A stretch of 64,000 nt of DNA from positions 1 through 64,000 of the forward strand of contig NZ_RQRS01000001.1 in assembly GCF_004335085.1 (NCBI RefSeq), read 5' to 3'. This DNA is from Pedobacter nototheniae. GTDB taxonomy: Bacteria > Bacteroidota > Bacteroidia > Sphingobacteriales > Sphingobacteriaceae. Made by a program: the position numbers and the translations under genes. Below are positions 33,641-43,520 of this stretch, one piece after another; within the stretch, counting starts at the first letter, position 1; each line of letters starts with the position of its first letter. The notes under the pieces were generated by a model that saw nothing but the letters and a program-made list of their open reading frames with translations, was not told where the DNA came from and did not search any database.

Positions 33641-35536
33641 ATGCAAATTACATCTTTTAAGCAATACGAAGAAGATTATAGAAAAAGCGTAGATAACCCC
33701 GAGCAATTTTGGGGAGAAGTAGCACAAAACTTTCAATGGCGTAAACCTTGGTACAAAGTACTTTCATGGAATTTTGAAGAACCGAATATTAAATGGTTTG
33801 AAGGCGCAAAGCTAAATATTACCGAAAATTGTTTAGATAGGCACTTAGCCAAAGATGGAGATAAACCAGCCATTATTTGGGAGCCTAATAACCCCGAAGA
33901 GGAAAGTGTTACACTCACTTATAAAATGCTTCACGAACGGGTTTGCCGTTTTGCTAATGTTTTAAAAAGAAACGGTGCTAAAAAGGGTGATCGAATTTGC
34001 ATTTATATGCCTATGGTACCAGAATTGGCTATTGCTGTACTAGCTTGTGCTCGTATTGGTGCTGTACACTCTGTAGTGTTTGGTGGCTTTTCAGCTAAAT
34101 CTATTGCTGATAGAATTAATGATGCTCAATGTAAATTGGTTATTACTGCTGATGGTGCTTACCGTGGAAATAAACAAATTCCTTTAAAAGAGGTAATTGA
34201 TGATGCCTTAATTGGTTGTCCGACAGTATCTAAGTGTATTGTTTTAACACATGTACGCACGCCTGTTTCTATGCTTAAAGGACGTGATGTTTGGTGGGAA
34301 GATGAGGTAAAACACGTAAATGATATTTGCGAAGCAGAGGAAATGGATGCCGAAGATTTGCTATTTATTTTGTATACATCTGGATCAACCGGAAAACCAA
34401 AAGGCGTGGTGCATACTTGCGGTGGTTACATGGTTTACGCAGGCTATACTTTTTCTAATGTATTTAATTATCAACCTGGTGAAGTATATTTTTGTACAGC
34501 AGATATTGGGTGGATTACCGGTCATTCTTACATTGTTTATGGTCCATTATCTCAGGGTGCAACTTCTGTATTGTTTGAAGGAATTCCAACTTATCCAACT
34601 CCTTCGCGTTTCTGGGATATTGTAGAAAAACATAAGGTAAATACTTTATATACAGCGCCAACAGCAATCCGATCTTTAATGAGTTTTGGAGAAGAGCCAT
34701 TAAACGGAAAAGATTTAAGTTCTATCCGTGTTTTGGGTTCAGTAGGGGAGCCAATTAATGAGGAAGCTTGGCATTGGTTTGATGAAAAAATTGGGCATAG
34801 TGAAGCGCCAATTGTAGATACTTGGTGGCAAACCGAAACAGGCGGAATTATGATTTCACCTATTGCTACGGTAACACCAACAAAACCGGGCTACGCTACC
34901 TTACCTTTGCCAGGTATTCAGCCAATTTTAGTTGATGAAAACGGAAACGAAGTAGAGGGTAATGGTGTAAGTGGAAATTTATGTTTAAAGTTTCCATGGC
35001 CAGGTATGCTGCGTACTACTTATGGCGATCATGAGCGTTGCAAGCAAACATATTTTTCTGCTTATCCTAATTTATATTTTACTGGTGACGGCTGCTTACG
35101 GGATGAAGACGGTTATTATAGAATTACCGGTCGTGTTGATGATGTTTTAAATGTATCAGGCCATAGAATAGGAACTGCAGAAGTAGAAAATGCGATAAAT
35201 ATGCATGCTGGAGTAGTAGAAAGTGCTGTAGTTGGTTATCCTCATGATGTAAAAGGACAAGGTATTTACGCTTTTGTAATTTATCCAGAAATGCATGGCG
35301 AAGCTGAATTATCTAAAAAGGATATTTTACAAACCGTTACTCGCGTAATTGGAGCAATTGCAAAGCCTGATAAAATACTATTTGTTTCAGGTTTACCTAA
35401 AACACGTTCTGGTAAAATTATGCGTCGTATTTTACGCAAAATAGCCGAAGGTGATACTTCCAATTTGGGTGATACATCAACTTTGCTGGATCCAGCGGTT
35501 GTTGAAGAAATTATAGAAGCCTCGAAGAAACTTTAA
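33641..35536 (+). CDS. acs: Acetyl-CoA synthetase (AMP-forming)
   Basis: The 631-residue enzyme activates acetate to acetyl-CoA by way of acetyl-AMP. It has the adenylate-forming motif 'YTSGSTGKPKGVVHT', then 'DTWWQTETGG' and 'YFTGDGCLRDEDGYYRITGRVDDVLNVSGHRIGTAEVE'. The C-terminal catalytic lysine is in 'KTRSGKIMRRILRKIA', a known acetylation site in the family. An N-terminal ACAS domain is present. It stands alone and ends in a perfect palindromic terminator. Confidence 0.96.
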   Translation: MQITSFKQYEEDYRKSVDNPEQFWGEVAQNFQWRKPWYKVLSWNFEEPNIKWFEGAKLNITENCLDRHLAKDGDKPAIIWEPNNPEEESVTLTYKMLHERVCRFANVLKRNGAKKGDRICIYMPMVPELAIAVLACARIGAVHSVVFGGFSAKSIADRINDAQCKLVITADGAYRGNKQIPLKEVIDDALIGCPTVSKCIVLTHVRTPVSMLKGRDVWWEDEVKHVNDICEAEEMDAEDLLFILYTSGSTGKPKGVVHTCGGYMVYAGYTFSNVFNYQPGEVYFCTADIGWITGHSYIVYGPLSQGATSVLFEGIPTYPTPSRFWDIVEKHKVNTLYTAPTAIRSLMSFGEEPLNGKDLSSIRVLGSVGEPINEEAWHWFDEKIGHSEAPIVDTWWQTETGGIMISPIATVTPTKPGYATLPLPGIQPILVDENGNEVEGNGVSGNLCLKFPWPGMLRTTYGDHERCKQTYFSAYPNLYFTGDGCLRDEDGYYRITGRVDDVLNVSGHRIGTAEVENAINMHAGVVESAVVGYPHDVKGQGIYAFVIYPEMHGEAELSKKDILQTVTRVIGAIAKPDKILFVSGLPKTRSGKIMRRILRKIAEGDTSNLGDTSTLLDPAVVEEIIEASKKL

Positions 35537-35553
35537 AACTTCGTGCTGAATTT

Positions 35554-35595
35554 AAACAAAAAATGCCTCCGAAATTTCGGAGGCATTTTTTGTTT
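35554..35595. terminator. Perfect 42-bp palindromic bidirectional terminator
   Basis: Each half is 21 bases, AAACAAAAAATGCCTCCGAA plus A and its exact complement, with no loop in the sequence. It serves acs and the convergent SusD-like gene. The T-run TTTTTTGTTT follows on both strands. Confidence 0.9.
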
Positions 35596-35609
35596 ATGGA
35601 TTAAAATTA

Positions 35610-36977
35610 TTAATATCCAGGGTTTTGTTCTAACGCTTTGTTAGCGGTCATTTCACGATCTGGAATAGGGAATACCAATTTGGGATCATCATATGGATAA
35701 ACACCTATTGATCTTTTTGTGCGTTTATAATCATGTAATTTAAACCCTTCAAAATCTAATTCTTTTTCGCGTTCGTTTAAAATAACATCAAGTGTTAAAG
35801 CAATGGTACCCAGGCCTGCTCTAGTTCTAAGAATATTAATATCATCTGCAGGGGTGGCGCCTACGCTCGTTCCCAGCCTAAAATTGCATTCTGCACGAAT
35901 TAAATATTGCTCAGTAATGCGACAAACAGGAATATTATCAAAATAACCATACCATTTTTTTGTAAACAAACCAGTTCTAGCGCCAGTACCATCATAAATC
36001 ATTTCAGTTTGTCTCTTATCTCCAGCCTCAAACGAATTATAAAATACAGTATTTATTCTAACGTCGCCACGGCCAACATTGCCACCAGTAGAGTTTTTGT
36101 AGCTAGAATAAAAAGTAGCTAAACCATCATTTGCTGTGCCGGCATTACTTTGTTCGTTTTGTTGAATTTCGAAAATACCTTCATTAGAATTTTTGGTTCT
36201 GAAGGGCGCTTCCAACGAATTGGTAATTAAATGATAAGGGCTATTAGATATGATATCGTTTGCCAAATCTCTGGCTAGTGCATATTTTTCTTCTTGCAAA
36301 TAAACTCTTGCTAAAAATGCTTTAGCGGCATATTGATCGTTTACTGATGCTAATTTTGTAATCGCCGTTTTTAAATCGTTTTCAACTGCAATATAAACCT
36401 CTGCAATAGTATTTCGGGGTACACTTTGCACAACATTATCAATTGTACTAACTGCTTTAGAAATAATTGGTACGCCTAAGCCGCTATTTGCACCAGTTGC
36501 GTTGTAAGGTTGCGCATATAATCTTACAAGTTCGAAATGCATAATTCCTCTTATAAATAACGCTTTACCTTCTATAACTGTTCTTGTGTCATTATTACTA
36601 ACAACACCTAATGCTGATAATACAATGTTTGCGGTATTAATGGCTTTATAGGCAGATACCCACGTTCTTGTAGCATCGGCATTTGACGATAAAATGGCCT
36701 TGCCAGATATATTCCTATAGGTGCTGAAGGAACCAACCCAATTTAAATAGTTATCGCTGGCATATAAATCGGGAACAAACACCAAATTTGTTCCATACAA
36801 ATCACCAGTAGCTAATGTTGTGTAAGCACCAATTAATGCATTTTGTACATCAGCGGTGGTTTTTAATGCATCTTTAGCATCTATAGATTGTTTGGGATCT
36901 ATTTCTAATTGCTTTTTACAAGCTGAAAAGCTTATGACGAATAAAAGAGCGATCCATATATTTTTATAATTTTTCAT
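35610..36977 (-). CDS. SusD/RagB-family nutrient-binding lipoprotein
   Basis: The 455-residue outer-membrane lipoprotein has a lipobox 'SFSAC' at about residues 16-20 and SusD-type helical repeats from about 40 ('DALKTTADVQNALIGAYTTL', 'EGKALFIRGIMHFELVRLYAQPY'). It ends 'NKALEQNPGY', the family C-terminus. It binds a nutrient at the surface and hands it to the SusC-type partner, whose gene is 15 bases upstream on the same strand. No enzyme or regulator belongs to this pair, so the substrate is unknown. The protein is shorter than many SusD members. Confidence 0.9.
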   Translation of the reverse strand: MKNYKNIWIALLFVISFSACKKQLEIDPKQSIDAKDALKTTADVQNALIGAYTTLATGDLYGTNLVFVPDLYASDNYLNWVGSFSTYRNISGKAILSSNADATRTWVSAYKAINTANIVLSALGVVSNNDTRTVIEGKALFIRGIMHFELVRLYAQPYNATGANSGLGVPIISKAVSTIDNVVQSVPRNTIAEVYIAVENDLKTAITKLASVNDQYAAKAFLARVYLQEEKYALARDLANDIISNSPYHLITNSLEAPFRTKNSNEGIFEIQQNEQSNAGTANDGLATFYSSYKNSTGGNVGRGDVRINTVFYNSFEAGDKRQTEMIYDGTGARTGLFTKKWYGYFDNIPVCRITEQYLIRAECNFRLGTSVGATPADDINILRTRAGLGTIALTLDVILNEREKELDFEGFKLHDYKRTKRSIGVYPYDDPKLVFPIPDREMTANKALEQNPGY

Positions 36978-36992
36978 AATTCTATTTTATTT

Positions 36993-39900
36993 TTATAAAC
37001 CAATGTTTACTCCGAAAGTTATTGTTCTTGCTTGTGGTGGGGTATAAAAATCGTGACCTAATTGAATATTTGCAGATTGTATACTTGACCCACCTGGCGT
37101 ATTAACTTCTGGATCGTAACCTTTGTAGCCTGTTATGGTAAATAAATTAAGTGCTGATGCATATAACCTAACATTTTGCATTTTATATTTATTTACAAAT
37201 GCCTTAGGTAAATTGTACGCTAAAACAACTGTTTTAATCCTTAAGTAAGAACCTTTTTGAATCCATCTTGATGATGGGCTTGTGCCATTACCTTCATCAA
37301 AACGTGGTTGAGGAATATTTGTAATGGTGTTAGTTGGTGTCCAATAATTTAGCTGGTCAATGGTTTGATTATCAAAATAATCACCGTTTGCAGATTGGAA
37401 AGCCCCCGCCATATTGTAAATATCATTGCCCGATACGAATTGAGCTTGTATATCTAAATCAAAATTTTTATAAGAAAAATGATTTCCAAAACCACCATAA
37501 TATTTAGGATTTGGATCGCCAAGTTTTTGATTTTGAGCTGCAGCATAGCTGTTTGTTGTAGTTGTTCTGGTTGCATCAACAAAGTATAAAGCATCACCGT
37601 TTGCTGGGTCTACGCCTGCATAAGCTTTACCGTAAAAATAACCTAAAGGCTCGCCAACGGCAACTCTTCCTAAAAACCTGCCGCCTGGATAAATTGGTTG
37701 ATCATTAACTAAACGCAAAACTTTATTTCTATTAAAAGAAATATTGAAAGAGGTGGACCACTTAAACTCTCCAACAAAGTTTTTAGTATTTAAAGATATC
37801 TCAAGACCTTTATTTTGCATATCTCCAATATTTTGTACAATTGATGTAAAACCATTTGTTGCTGGAATTGGAGCGTTTAGCAATAAATCTTTGGTTTTCT
37901 TTTTATAATATTCTACCGTTCCGGAGATTCTATCAGATAAAAAGCCAAAATCTAAACCGATATTGTAATTTGATGTCGTTTCCCAACTCAAATTAGGATC
38001 ACCTAACTGGCTAGGAGAAGTGCCTCCAATACCTGCATAATTAACGCCGCTGTATAAATTTCTGGATGGAAAATCACCAATTTCGGCATTACCCGTTAAA
38101 CCATAACTTGCTCTAAGTTTTAGTAAGCTAATTGCTGTGCTTGATTTCAGGAAATCTTCCTGATTGATAAGCCAGCCTGCAGAAAATGCAGGGAATGTTC
38201 CATAGCGGTTATTAACGCCAAATCTTGAGGATCCATCTGTTCTAACTGATGCGCTAAGTAAATATTTATCATCATATTTATAGTTAACCCTTGCTAAATA
38301 AGAAACAAAAGAGTGTTCTGTTTCAGATGAACTACCTAAAGAAATTATGGCAGCACTAGCAATTTTTGTAAAACTATCTGATGGGAAACCTGTACCTTCT
38401 ACATTAGAGTATCTGAATTTGGTATCTTGAAAGGCAAAACCAGCTAATGCATTTATGTTGTGTTTTTCGTTAAAGGTTTTTGAATATGTTAACGTGTTGT
38501 TAGTGTTAAAGTTGATGGATTTTGCCATATAATCACTTCCATAACCCCTTGTGCCACCACCATCTTGAGTTTTCGATCCCAAATATTGTTCTTCTTCCAA
38601 ATTATTAAAGTCAAAACCGTATTCACTCCTGAAAACCAAATCTGGTGTAAACTTTAAACTTGCATAGGCATTTGCAAAAGTGCGGTAAGTTGTAGATAGA
38701 TTTTTACCATTAGCAATATCAATTAAACTGTTGTAATAAACGGTATTGTTATTAAGCTCTCCATTTACATAAACTGGTTGTATTGGAGGTAATGCGTTTA
38801 ATTGCAATGGATTAGAGAAGGCGTTGTCAGTAGGAATCCGATAATTGTCAACCTTTGAAATATTAACAGAACCACCAACTTCTAAAAGTTTAGAAACGGT
38901 ATGATCTAGGCTAAGCCTGCCACCTGTACGTACATATCTATTGGAAAAAATTATGCCATTATTATTATTATAGTTACCAGAAATCATGAAACGAGTTTTT
39001 GCATCGCCACCATTAATATTTAAGCTATACTGTTGTGTATGGCCTCTTTTTAATGATTCATTTACCCAATTGGTATTATTGTTTGAGTTCCAGTCATCTG
39101 TACCAGTATAATCTGCCCACATTTCAGCTGCGTTTGCATAATCTCCATCATCATAATTATTATATTTAAATGAAGCATCAAGTAGCTGACGGTATTGATC
39201 GGCGTTTAAAAATTTACCTTTCTTTGTAGGATCACTAAAGCCAGCATAATATCCAAAGTCTATATTAGTTCTACCTTGTTTACCTTTTTTTGTGGTGATA
39301 ATTACAACGCCGTTAGATCCTCTTGCACCATAAATTGCAGCTGATGCAGCATCTTTTAAAACCTCCATGGATTCTATATCATCCGGACTAATTGCAGCCA
39401 ACGGATTATCAGCCTCTGTATAGGTACCTAAAGCTTCAGTTACAATAGGTACGCCATCAATAACAAATAGTGGTTGGTTACTTGCTGATATTGAAGAAAT
39501 ACCTCTAACCCTTATTTGTAATGCCTGGCCAAGCTTGCCACTTCCTGAGTTTATAAAGACTCCAGGTGCCTTACCTTGCAATGCACTTTCGACAGTAGGG
39601 ATAGGCCTATCTTTTAAATCAGCGGCAGAAACTCTAGCGATTGATCCAGTTACATCTCTTTTATTTTGCGTACCATAACCTACAACCACAATATCATTTA
39701 AAGTAGCAGCATTATCTTCTAAAACAACATTGTATGAGTTATTGCCTGTAATAGCAATTTCTTTGCTTTTATACCCGATAAAACTAAAAACAAGTACTTT
39801 GGCGCTAGTAGGAACACTGAGTTTAAATGTACCCGAAGCATCAGTCTGTGTGCCATTACCTGAAGAGCCCTTTACATAAATGCTAACACCGGGGAGGGGT

Positions 39901-40004
39901 AAGGTATCGCCGGAGGTAACCTTCCCGGTAATAACCCTTTCTTGCGAGGAAGCTTGTGCCATTGCAAAGCAATACAGCAAAAACCATAAGAGTAGTTTTT
40001 TCAT
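36993..40004 (-). CDS. SusC/RagA-family TonB-dependent transporter
   Basis: This 1003-residue outer-membrane transporter has a signal peptide (ending ASS), a carboxypeptidase-regulatory-like domain (about 24-105), and a TonB-box/plug region 'DIVVVGYGTQNKRDVTGSIARV...GVVIITTKKG'. The 22-strand barrel ends 'ITFGVNIGL'. The ATG at 40004 is chosen over a TTG one codon upstream. Import should be energised by TonB. The gene precedes its SusD partner, with only 15 bases between. Its 270-base upstream region has AT-rich repeats but no clear operator. Confidence 0.92.
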   Translation of the reverse strand: MKKLLLWFLLYCFAMAQASSQERVITGKVTSGDTLPLPGVSIYVKGSSGNGTQTDASGTFKLSVPTSAKVLVFSFIGYKSKEIAITGNNSYNVVLEDNAATLNDIVVVGYGTQNKRDVTGSIARVSAADLKDRPIPTVESALQGKAPGVFINSGSGKLGQALQIRVRGISSISASNQPLFVIDGVPIVTEALGTYTEADNPLAAISPDDIESMEVLKDAASAAIYGARGSNGVVIITTKKGKQGRTNIDFGYYAGFSDPTKKGKFLNADQYRQLLDASFKYNNYDDGDYANAAEMWADYTGTDDWNSNNNTNWVNESLKRGHTQQYSLNINGGDAKTRFMISGNYNNNNGIIFSNRYVRTGGRLSLDHTVSKLLEVGGSVNISKVDNYRIPTDNAFSNPLQLNALPPIQPVYVNGELNNNTVYYNSLIDIANGKNLSTTYRTFANAYASLKFTPDLVFRSEYGFDFNNLEEEQYLGSKTQDGGGTRGYGSDYMAKSINFNTNNTLTYSKTFNEKHNINALAGFAFQDTKFRYSNVEGTGFPSDSFTKIASAAIISLGSSSETEHSFVSYLARVNYKYDDKYLLSASVRTDGSSRFGVNNRYGTFPAFSAGWLINQEDFLKSSTAISLLKLRASYGLTGNAEIGDFPSRNLYSGVNYAGIGGTSPSQLGDPNLSWETTSNYNIGLDFGFLSDRISGTVEYYKKKTKDLLLNAPIPATNGFTSIVQNIGDMQNKGLEISLNTKNFVGEFKWSTSFNISFNRNKVLRLVNDQPIYPGGRFLGRVAVGEPLGYFYGKAYAGVDPANGDALYFVDATRTTTTNSYAAAQNQKLGDPNPKYYGGFGNHFSYKNFDLDIQAQFVSGNDIYNMAGAFQSANGDYFDNQTIDQLNYWTPTNTITNIPQPRFDEGNGTSPSSRWIQKGSYLRIKTVVLAYNLPKAFVNKYKMQNVRLYASALNLFTITGYKGYDPEVNTPGGSSIQSANIQLGHDFYTPPQARTITFGVNIGL

Positions 40005-40222
40005 CAAATTTAAGTTTTAGTTAATGATTAATTTGTTCGTAAATGATTAATACAATGTAACGAAAAAAAAATATATAAGTGAGTTTAATATGACAATTCT
40101 AAATGGTGAGTGGGTTAACTGTCGTAAGGCACATTTTGGAGAATGGACCAGCCACAAAGTGCCAAATAGAGGATAAACTTACTGTTTGCGACTTAATTAA
40201 AGTAATGGACTTTGCTTAAAGC

Positions 40223-40258
40223 AAAACAGCGTCTCGATTTACATCGAAACGCTGTTTT
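40223..40258 (-). terminator. Terminator of the M16 peptidase gene
   Basis: AAAACAGCGT and ACGCTGTTTT pair, and an inner ATCGA/TCGAT helix extends the stem with a mismatch between them; T-runs lie on both strands. It sits 22 bases past the stop codon of the M16 gene, in the gap to the SusC gene. The rest of the gap (40005-40279) holds no gene. Confidence 0.8.
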
Positions 40259-40279
40259 TAAATGAGTAAGAATGCTTAC

Positions 40280-43213
40280 TTAGTATCCAAAAATTTGTTC
40301 TAGGGTTAACTTTGTTACTGCACCATATTTTTCTAAATCAGCGGTGCTTACCTTCTTCTCTGATGCTACGATACAGTAGTTATAAGGCTTGCCTGATAAA
40401 TTAGTTTGGTGAAAAGTTTTAATATCAGCAAATGTTAATGGTTTTAAATTAGTATAAAGATCGATCCTTGAATCGTGATCAAAGCCTAATTTTTTATCTG
40501 CTAAATAAGAATAAATAATGCCATCTTTCGTAATACGAGAGGTTTCAAGGCCATTTAAACTATTTCCTTTTGATAAGCTAAATGATTTATCAGACTCTGG
40601 TAAAGTGGTTAATAACTCATTCATGCCTACAACAGCATCATTCATTTTATCTGCTTGCGTACCTACGTAAGCCACCACAGTGTTTTCTTTTTCTTTACTG
40701 TTTGGAGCAGAATAAAAGGCGAATGTTGAGTAAGCTAAAGCTTTTGATTCGCGAATGGTTTGGAAAACGATAGAACCCATACCACCACCGAAATAGTTAT
40801 TAAATAGATCAATTTTTGCAGCATTTGCGGCATCATATAAACCAGCATTACGCAACCAACGAATTTCGGCCTGTACCATATCGTAATCAGCAAAGTAAAC
40901 TTTGTTTGCATCAGTAGTGGTGTAAGTAAATTTTTTCATTGGCGCCTCTGGTGTAAACTCCTTTGGTAAAGGGTGTACTTTAGCGATATCAGAAGAGAAA
41001 GCTTCCAAATCTTTAGGACCGTAATAAGTAATGATGTGTTTATAATTGGTTAAGTTGTGCAAAAGATAAATTAAATCAGCTGATTTCATGTTTTTAATCT
41101 CATCGTTTGTTAAACCATAATTTGTTGGATTATCAGCACCATATTGAGCATAACTCATTAAACCGTTCATAATAGCGGCCTTATTTAATTTATTGTTATC
41201 TCTAGCTTTTAATAGGCGGCCTTTTAAATCTTCAAGTGCTTTTTCATTAGGCTTACAATTGGCTAAAACATGCTCAACTAAAGCAACAGCCTTATCAAAA
41301 TTTTCTTGTAAACCACTTACAGAAATTGTAGTAGCATCAGTGCCTACATTAATGCTGTAAGAGCAGGCGATGTTATAAAATTCTTTACTAATTTCTTCTG
41401 CAGAATACTTATCAGTACTTAAAAAGGTTAAGTATTGAGATGCATAAGGCAATAATCTATAATTGTAAGAACCTTTTTCAAAGCGATAGCTTAAACGGAA
41501 AATACTGTTTTCGGTGTTTTTAACAGCAATTACTTCAGCAATGCCGGCTTTACCAAAGCTTAAATCTTTAGTATAATCTAAAAATTTAGGCGCAATAGGC
41601 GTCACCTTAGCATCTATAATAGATTTTGTGAAAGGAGAAACCTCATTTACATTCGTTTTAACTGCAGTAATAGTTGGTTTTTCTACTTTAATAATGCTTT
41701 TATCTTCCCCTTTATGTTTAAGAACGACTACATAATTATCTATAAAGAATTTATTAGCGAAATCAACAATTTCCTTTTTAGTTATTTTTGCCATTGCATC
41801 CGTTGCAGATAAAGATTTATCCCATTCGGTACCTCGGTTTTGAATAAAGGCAGTCATGGTTGCCTCAGCTCTAACGTCGTTGTTGTCGTAAGCTTCCAGC
41901 TCACTTAATTTTGTGTTTGCAACAGTAGCTTTAATCAAATTTTCATCAAAATCACCTTTTTTAATTAAATCAATTTGATCTAGTAATAATTTCTGAGCCT
42001 CTTCTAAACTCTGTCCGGTTTTTGGTGATGCCGAAGTGATAAAATAACCATAATCCTTAAACTGTCCGTAACCAGCGCTAGATCTTAATACTTTTTGTTG
42101 TTTATTTAGGTTAATATCTAATAAACCAGCTTTTCCATTAGATAAAATACTGCTAATTAAATCAAGTAATAAACTTTGGTGGCTGTTTTGAGCATATCCA
42201 CGATATGCAATACCTACACTTTCTGCACTTGGTCCATAAACATCAAGTTTTTGAATTTGAGTTAATGGTTTTTCTGGTGCCGGGTTGTACAATGCAAGTG
42301 GTTTTGGAGCCAGGTAAGCAAAATCCTTATCTATTTTCTTAATTAAATTATCATAGTTAATATCACCAGACATGATAACCGCCATATTATTGGGTACATA
42401 ATATTTGTTGTAATACTTTCTGATTTCAACTAAAGAAGGATTTTTTAAATGTTCTATAGTACCAATAGTACTTTGTTGACCATAGTTATGGGTAGGAAAT
42501 AAGGCTCTTAATCTTGCTTCGTAAATTTTACGGTTATCGTCATCCAAGCCTCTATTTTTTTCTTCATAAACTGCTTCTAATTCAGTATGGAAAATACGGA
42601 AAACCGGAGCACGGAAACGCTCAGCCTGAACGGCTAAAAATTTATCAATAGCATTTGATGGAAGGTCCTCTTCATACACAGTTTCCTCAACAGAAGTATG
42701 GGCATTACTTTGCTCACTTCCAATTGCTTTCATCAATTTATCGTACTCATTAGCGATAGAATAATTTGATGCCTCGCCAGAAGTTTTATCAATTTCCTTA
42801 TAAATTTCCTTACGTTTTGCCGGATCCGTTGTTTTGTTGTAAACTTCGTAAAGCGCCTCTATTTTATCCAATAAAGGTTTCTCTTTAGCATAGTTTAAAG
42901 CACCAAACTTATCGGTACCTTTAAATAAGAGATGTTCAAGGTAATGAGCTAATCCAGTGTTGGTTCTTGGATCTGTATTACTACCTGCACGAACAGCCAT
43001 TTTATACACAATTTTTGGCTCTTTGTTATTTTGAGATAAGATAACCGTTAATCCATTTTTCAACGTATAGAAACGCGATTTTGTAGGGTCGTTTGTTACA
43101 TATTTATAGGTGTAACCGCCTGATGTACCCGTTTTCCATTGATAGGAGGTTTGAGCATGCGATAAAAAGCAGGTAAAGCAAATTAAGCCTGCCAGTGTTG
43201 TTAATTTAAACAT
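40280..43213 (-). CDS. Secreted M16-family zinc peptidase (insulinase type)
   Basis: The 977-residue protein has a signal peptide (ending LSHAQ, residues 1-21) and two M16 halves. The zinc motif HxxEH is at His90-His94 (HYLEH), with a distal ligand Glu217 or Glu218 in 'AVYEEKNR'. The second half is inactive in this family but needed for the clamshell. It should cleave short peptides in the periplasm or at the surface. A 60-residue double-glycine peptide gene lies 93 bases upstream on the same strand, which may be chance or may mark a processing partner. Family members in this phylum are often unlinked to peptide systems. Confidence 0.9.
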   Translation of the reverse strand: MFKLTTLAGLICFTCFLSHAQTSYQWKTGTSGGYTYKYVTNDPTKSRFYTLKNGLTVILSQNNKEPKIVYKMAVRAGSNTDPRTNTGLAHYLEHLLFKGTDKFGALNYAKEKPLLDKIEALYEVYNKTTDPAKRKEIYKEIDKTSGEASNYSIANEYDKLMKAIGSEQSNAHTSVEETVYEEDLPSNAIDKFLAVQAERFRAPVFRIFHTELEAVYEEKNRGLDDDNRKIYEARLRALFPTHNYGQQSTIGTIEHLKNPSLVEIRKYYNKYYVPNNMAVIMSGDINYDNLIKKIDKDFAYLAPKPLALYNPAPEKPLTQIQKLDVYGPSAESVGIAYRGYAQNSHQSLLLDLISSILSNGKAGLLDINLNKQQKVLRSSAGYGQFKDYGYFITSASPKTGQSLEEAQKLLLDQIDLIKKGDFDENLIKATVANTKLSELEAYDNNDVRAEATMTAFIQNRGTEWDKSLSATDAMAKITKKEIVDFANKFFIDNYVVVLKHKGEDKSIIKVEKPTITAVKTNVNEVSPFTKSIIDAKVTPIAPKFLDYTKDLSFGKAGIAEVIAVKNTENSIFRLSYRFEKGSYNYRLLPYASQYLTFLSTDKYSAEEISKEFYNIACSYSINVGTDATTISVSGLQENFDKAVALVEHVLANCKPNEKALEDLKGRLLKARDNNKLNKAAIMNGLMSYAQYGADNPTNYGLTNDEIKNMKSADLIYLLHNLTNYKHIITYYGPKDLEAFSSDIAKVHPLPKEFTPEAPMKKFTYTTTDANKVYFADYDMVQAEIRWLRNAGLYDAANAAKIDLFNNYFGGGMGSIVFQTIRESKALAYSTFAFYSAPNSKEKENTVVAYVGTQADKMNDAVVGMNELLTTLPESDKSFSLSKGNSLNGLETSRITKDGIIYSYLADKKLGFDHDSRIDLYTNLKPLTFADIKTFHQTNLSGKPYNYCIVASEKKVSTADLEKYGAVTKLTLEQIFGY

Positions 43214-43268
43214 ATAATTTATGAAGTAATAAAAGTGGTTTTCTGGTATTATAAAAAAAGCTATTGCA

Positions 43269-43299
43269 ATCCTGCCTTCCCATAATAGGTGGCAGGATT
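43269..43299 (-). terminator. Hairpin between the cysteine peptide gene and the M16 gene
   Basis: AATCCTGCC and GGCAGGATT form a perfect 9-bp stem around a 13-base loop. On the minus strand a T7 tract follows 10 bases later, so this is a weak terminator or an attenuator allowing some readthrough into the M16 gene. Confidence 0.55.
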
Positions 43300-43306
43300 A
43301 GTTTTA

Positions 43307-43489
43307 CTAACGTGTGAAGCACTCACCACCAGCGTCGCCACAAATTCTGTCCACGTCGTCAATCATAGTTTCAGAAACTGCGCCATTAATTGTGGTTCCG
43401 TTATTGCACAGGCAATAGTAACGCGTTCCGCCACCCTGAACGTTTTTCATTTCTTCTCTTGTAAGAGTTGCTTTTTGTTTCGTTTCCAT
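43307..43489 (-). CDS. Double-glycine-leader cysteine peptide (RiPP/bacteriocin-like)
   Basis: The 60-residue peptide starts METKQKATLTREEMKNVQGG and so has a leader of the class seen in Bacteroidota GG-type peptides (L-x-R-E-E-M-K-x-V-x-G-G). The predicted core of about 40 residues has Cys26, Cys28, Cys50 and Cys57, enough for two disulfides or thioether links, and is acidic overall. A C39 peptidase transporter would be expected but none is in the window. The M16 gene is next on the same strand. A -7 box TATATTTG lies at 43513-43520. Bacteriocin, signalling peptide and toxin are all possible. Confidence 0.7.
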   Translation of the reverse strand: METKQKATLTREEMKNVQGGGTRYYCLCNNGTTINGAVSETMIDDVDRICGDAGGECFTR

Positions 43490-43512
43490 AGTTTTTATTT
43501 GAAGTTAGTACT

Positions 43513-43520
43513 CAAATATA
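43513..43520 (-). promoter_or_regulatory. Candidate -7 box of the cysteine peptide gene
   Basis: The minus strand reads TATATTTG, 23 bases before the start codon, a suitable distance for a short leader. I see no strong -33 element. Confidence 0.45.

Noticed and set aside
40008-40100. Possible operator repeats (TAATGATTAATTTG and TAAATGATTAAT) before the lone SusC gene
   Set aside because: They are simple AT-rich repeats without symmetry and do not recur elsewhere in the window.
40280-43489. Calling the M16 gene part of a proven RiPP cluster
   Set aside because: No transporter, radical-SAM or other maturation enzyme is adjacent, so the link remains only a hypothesis.
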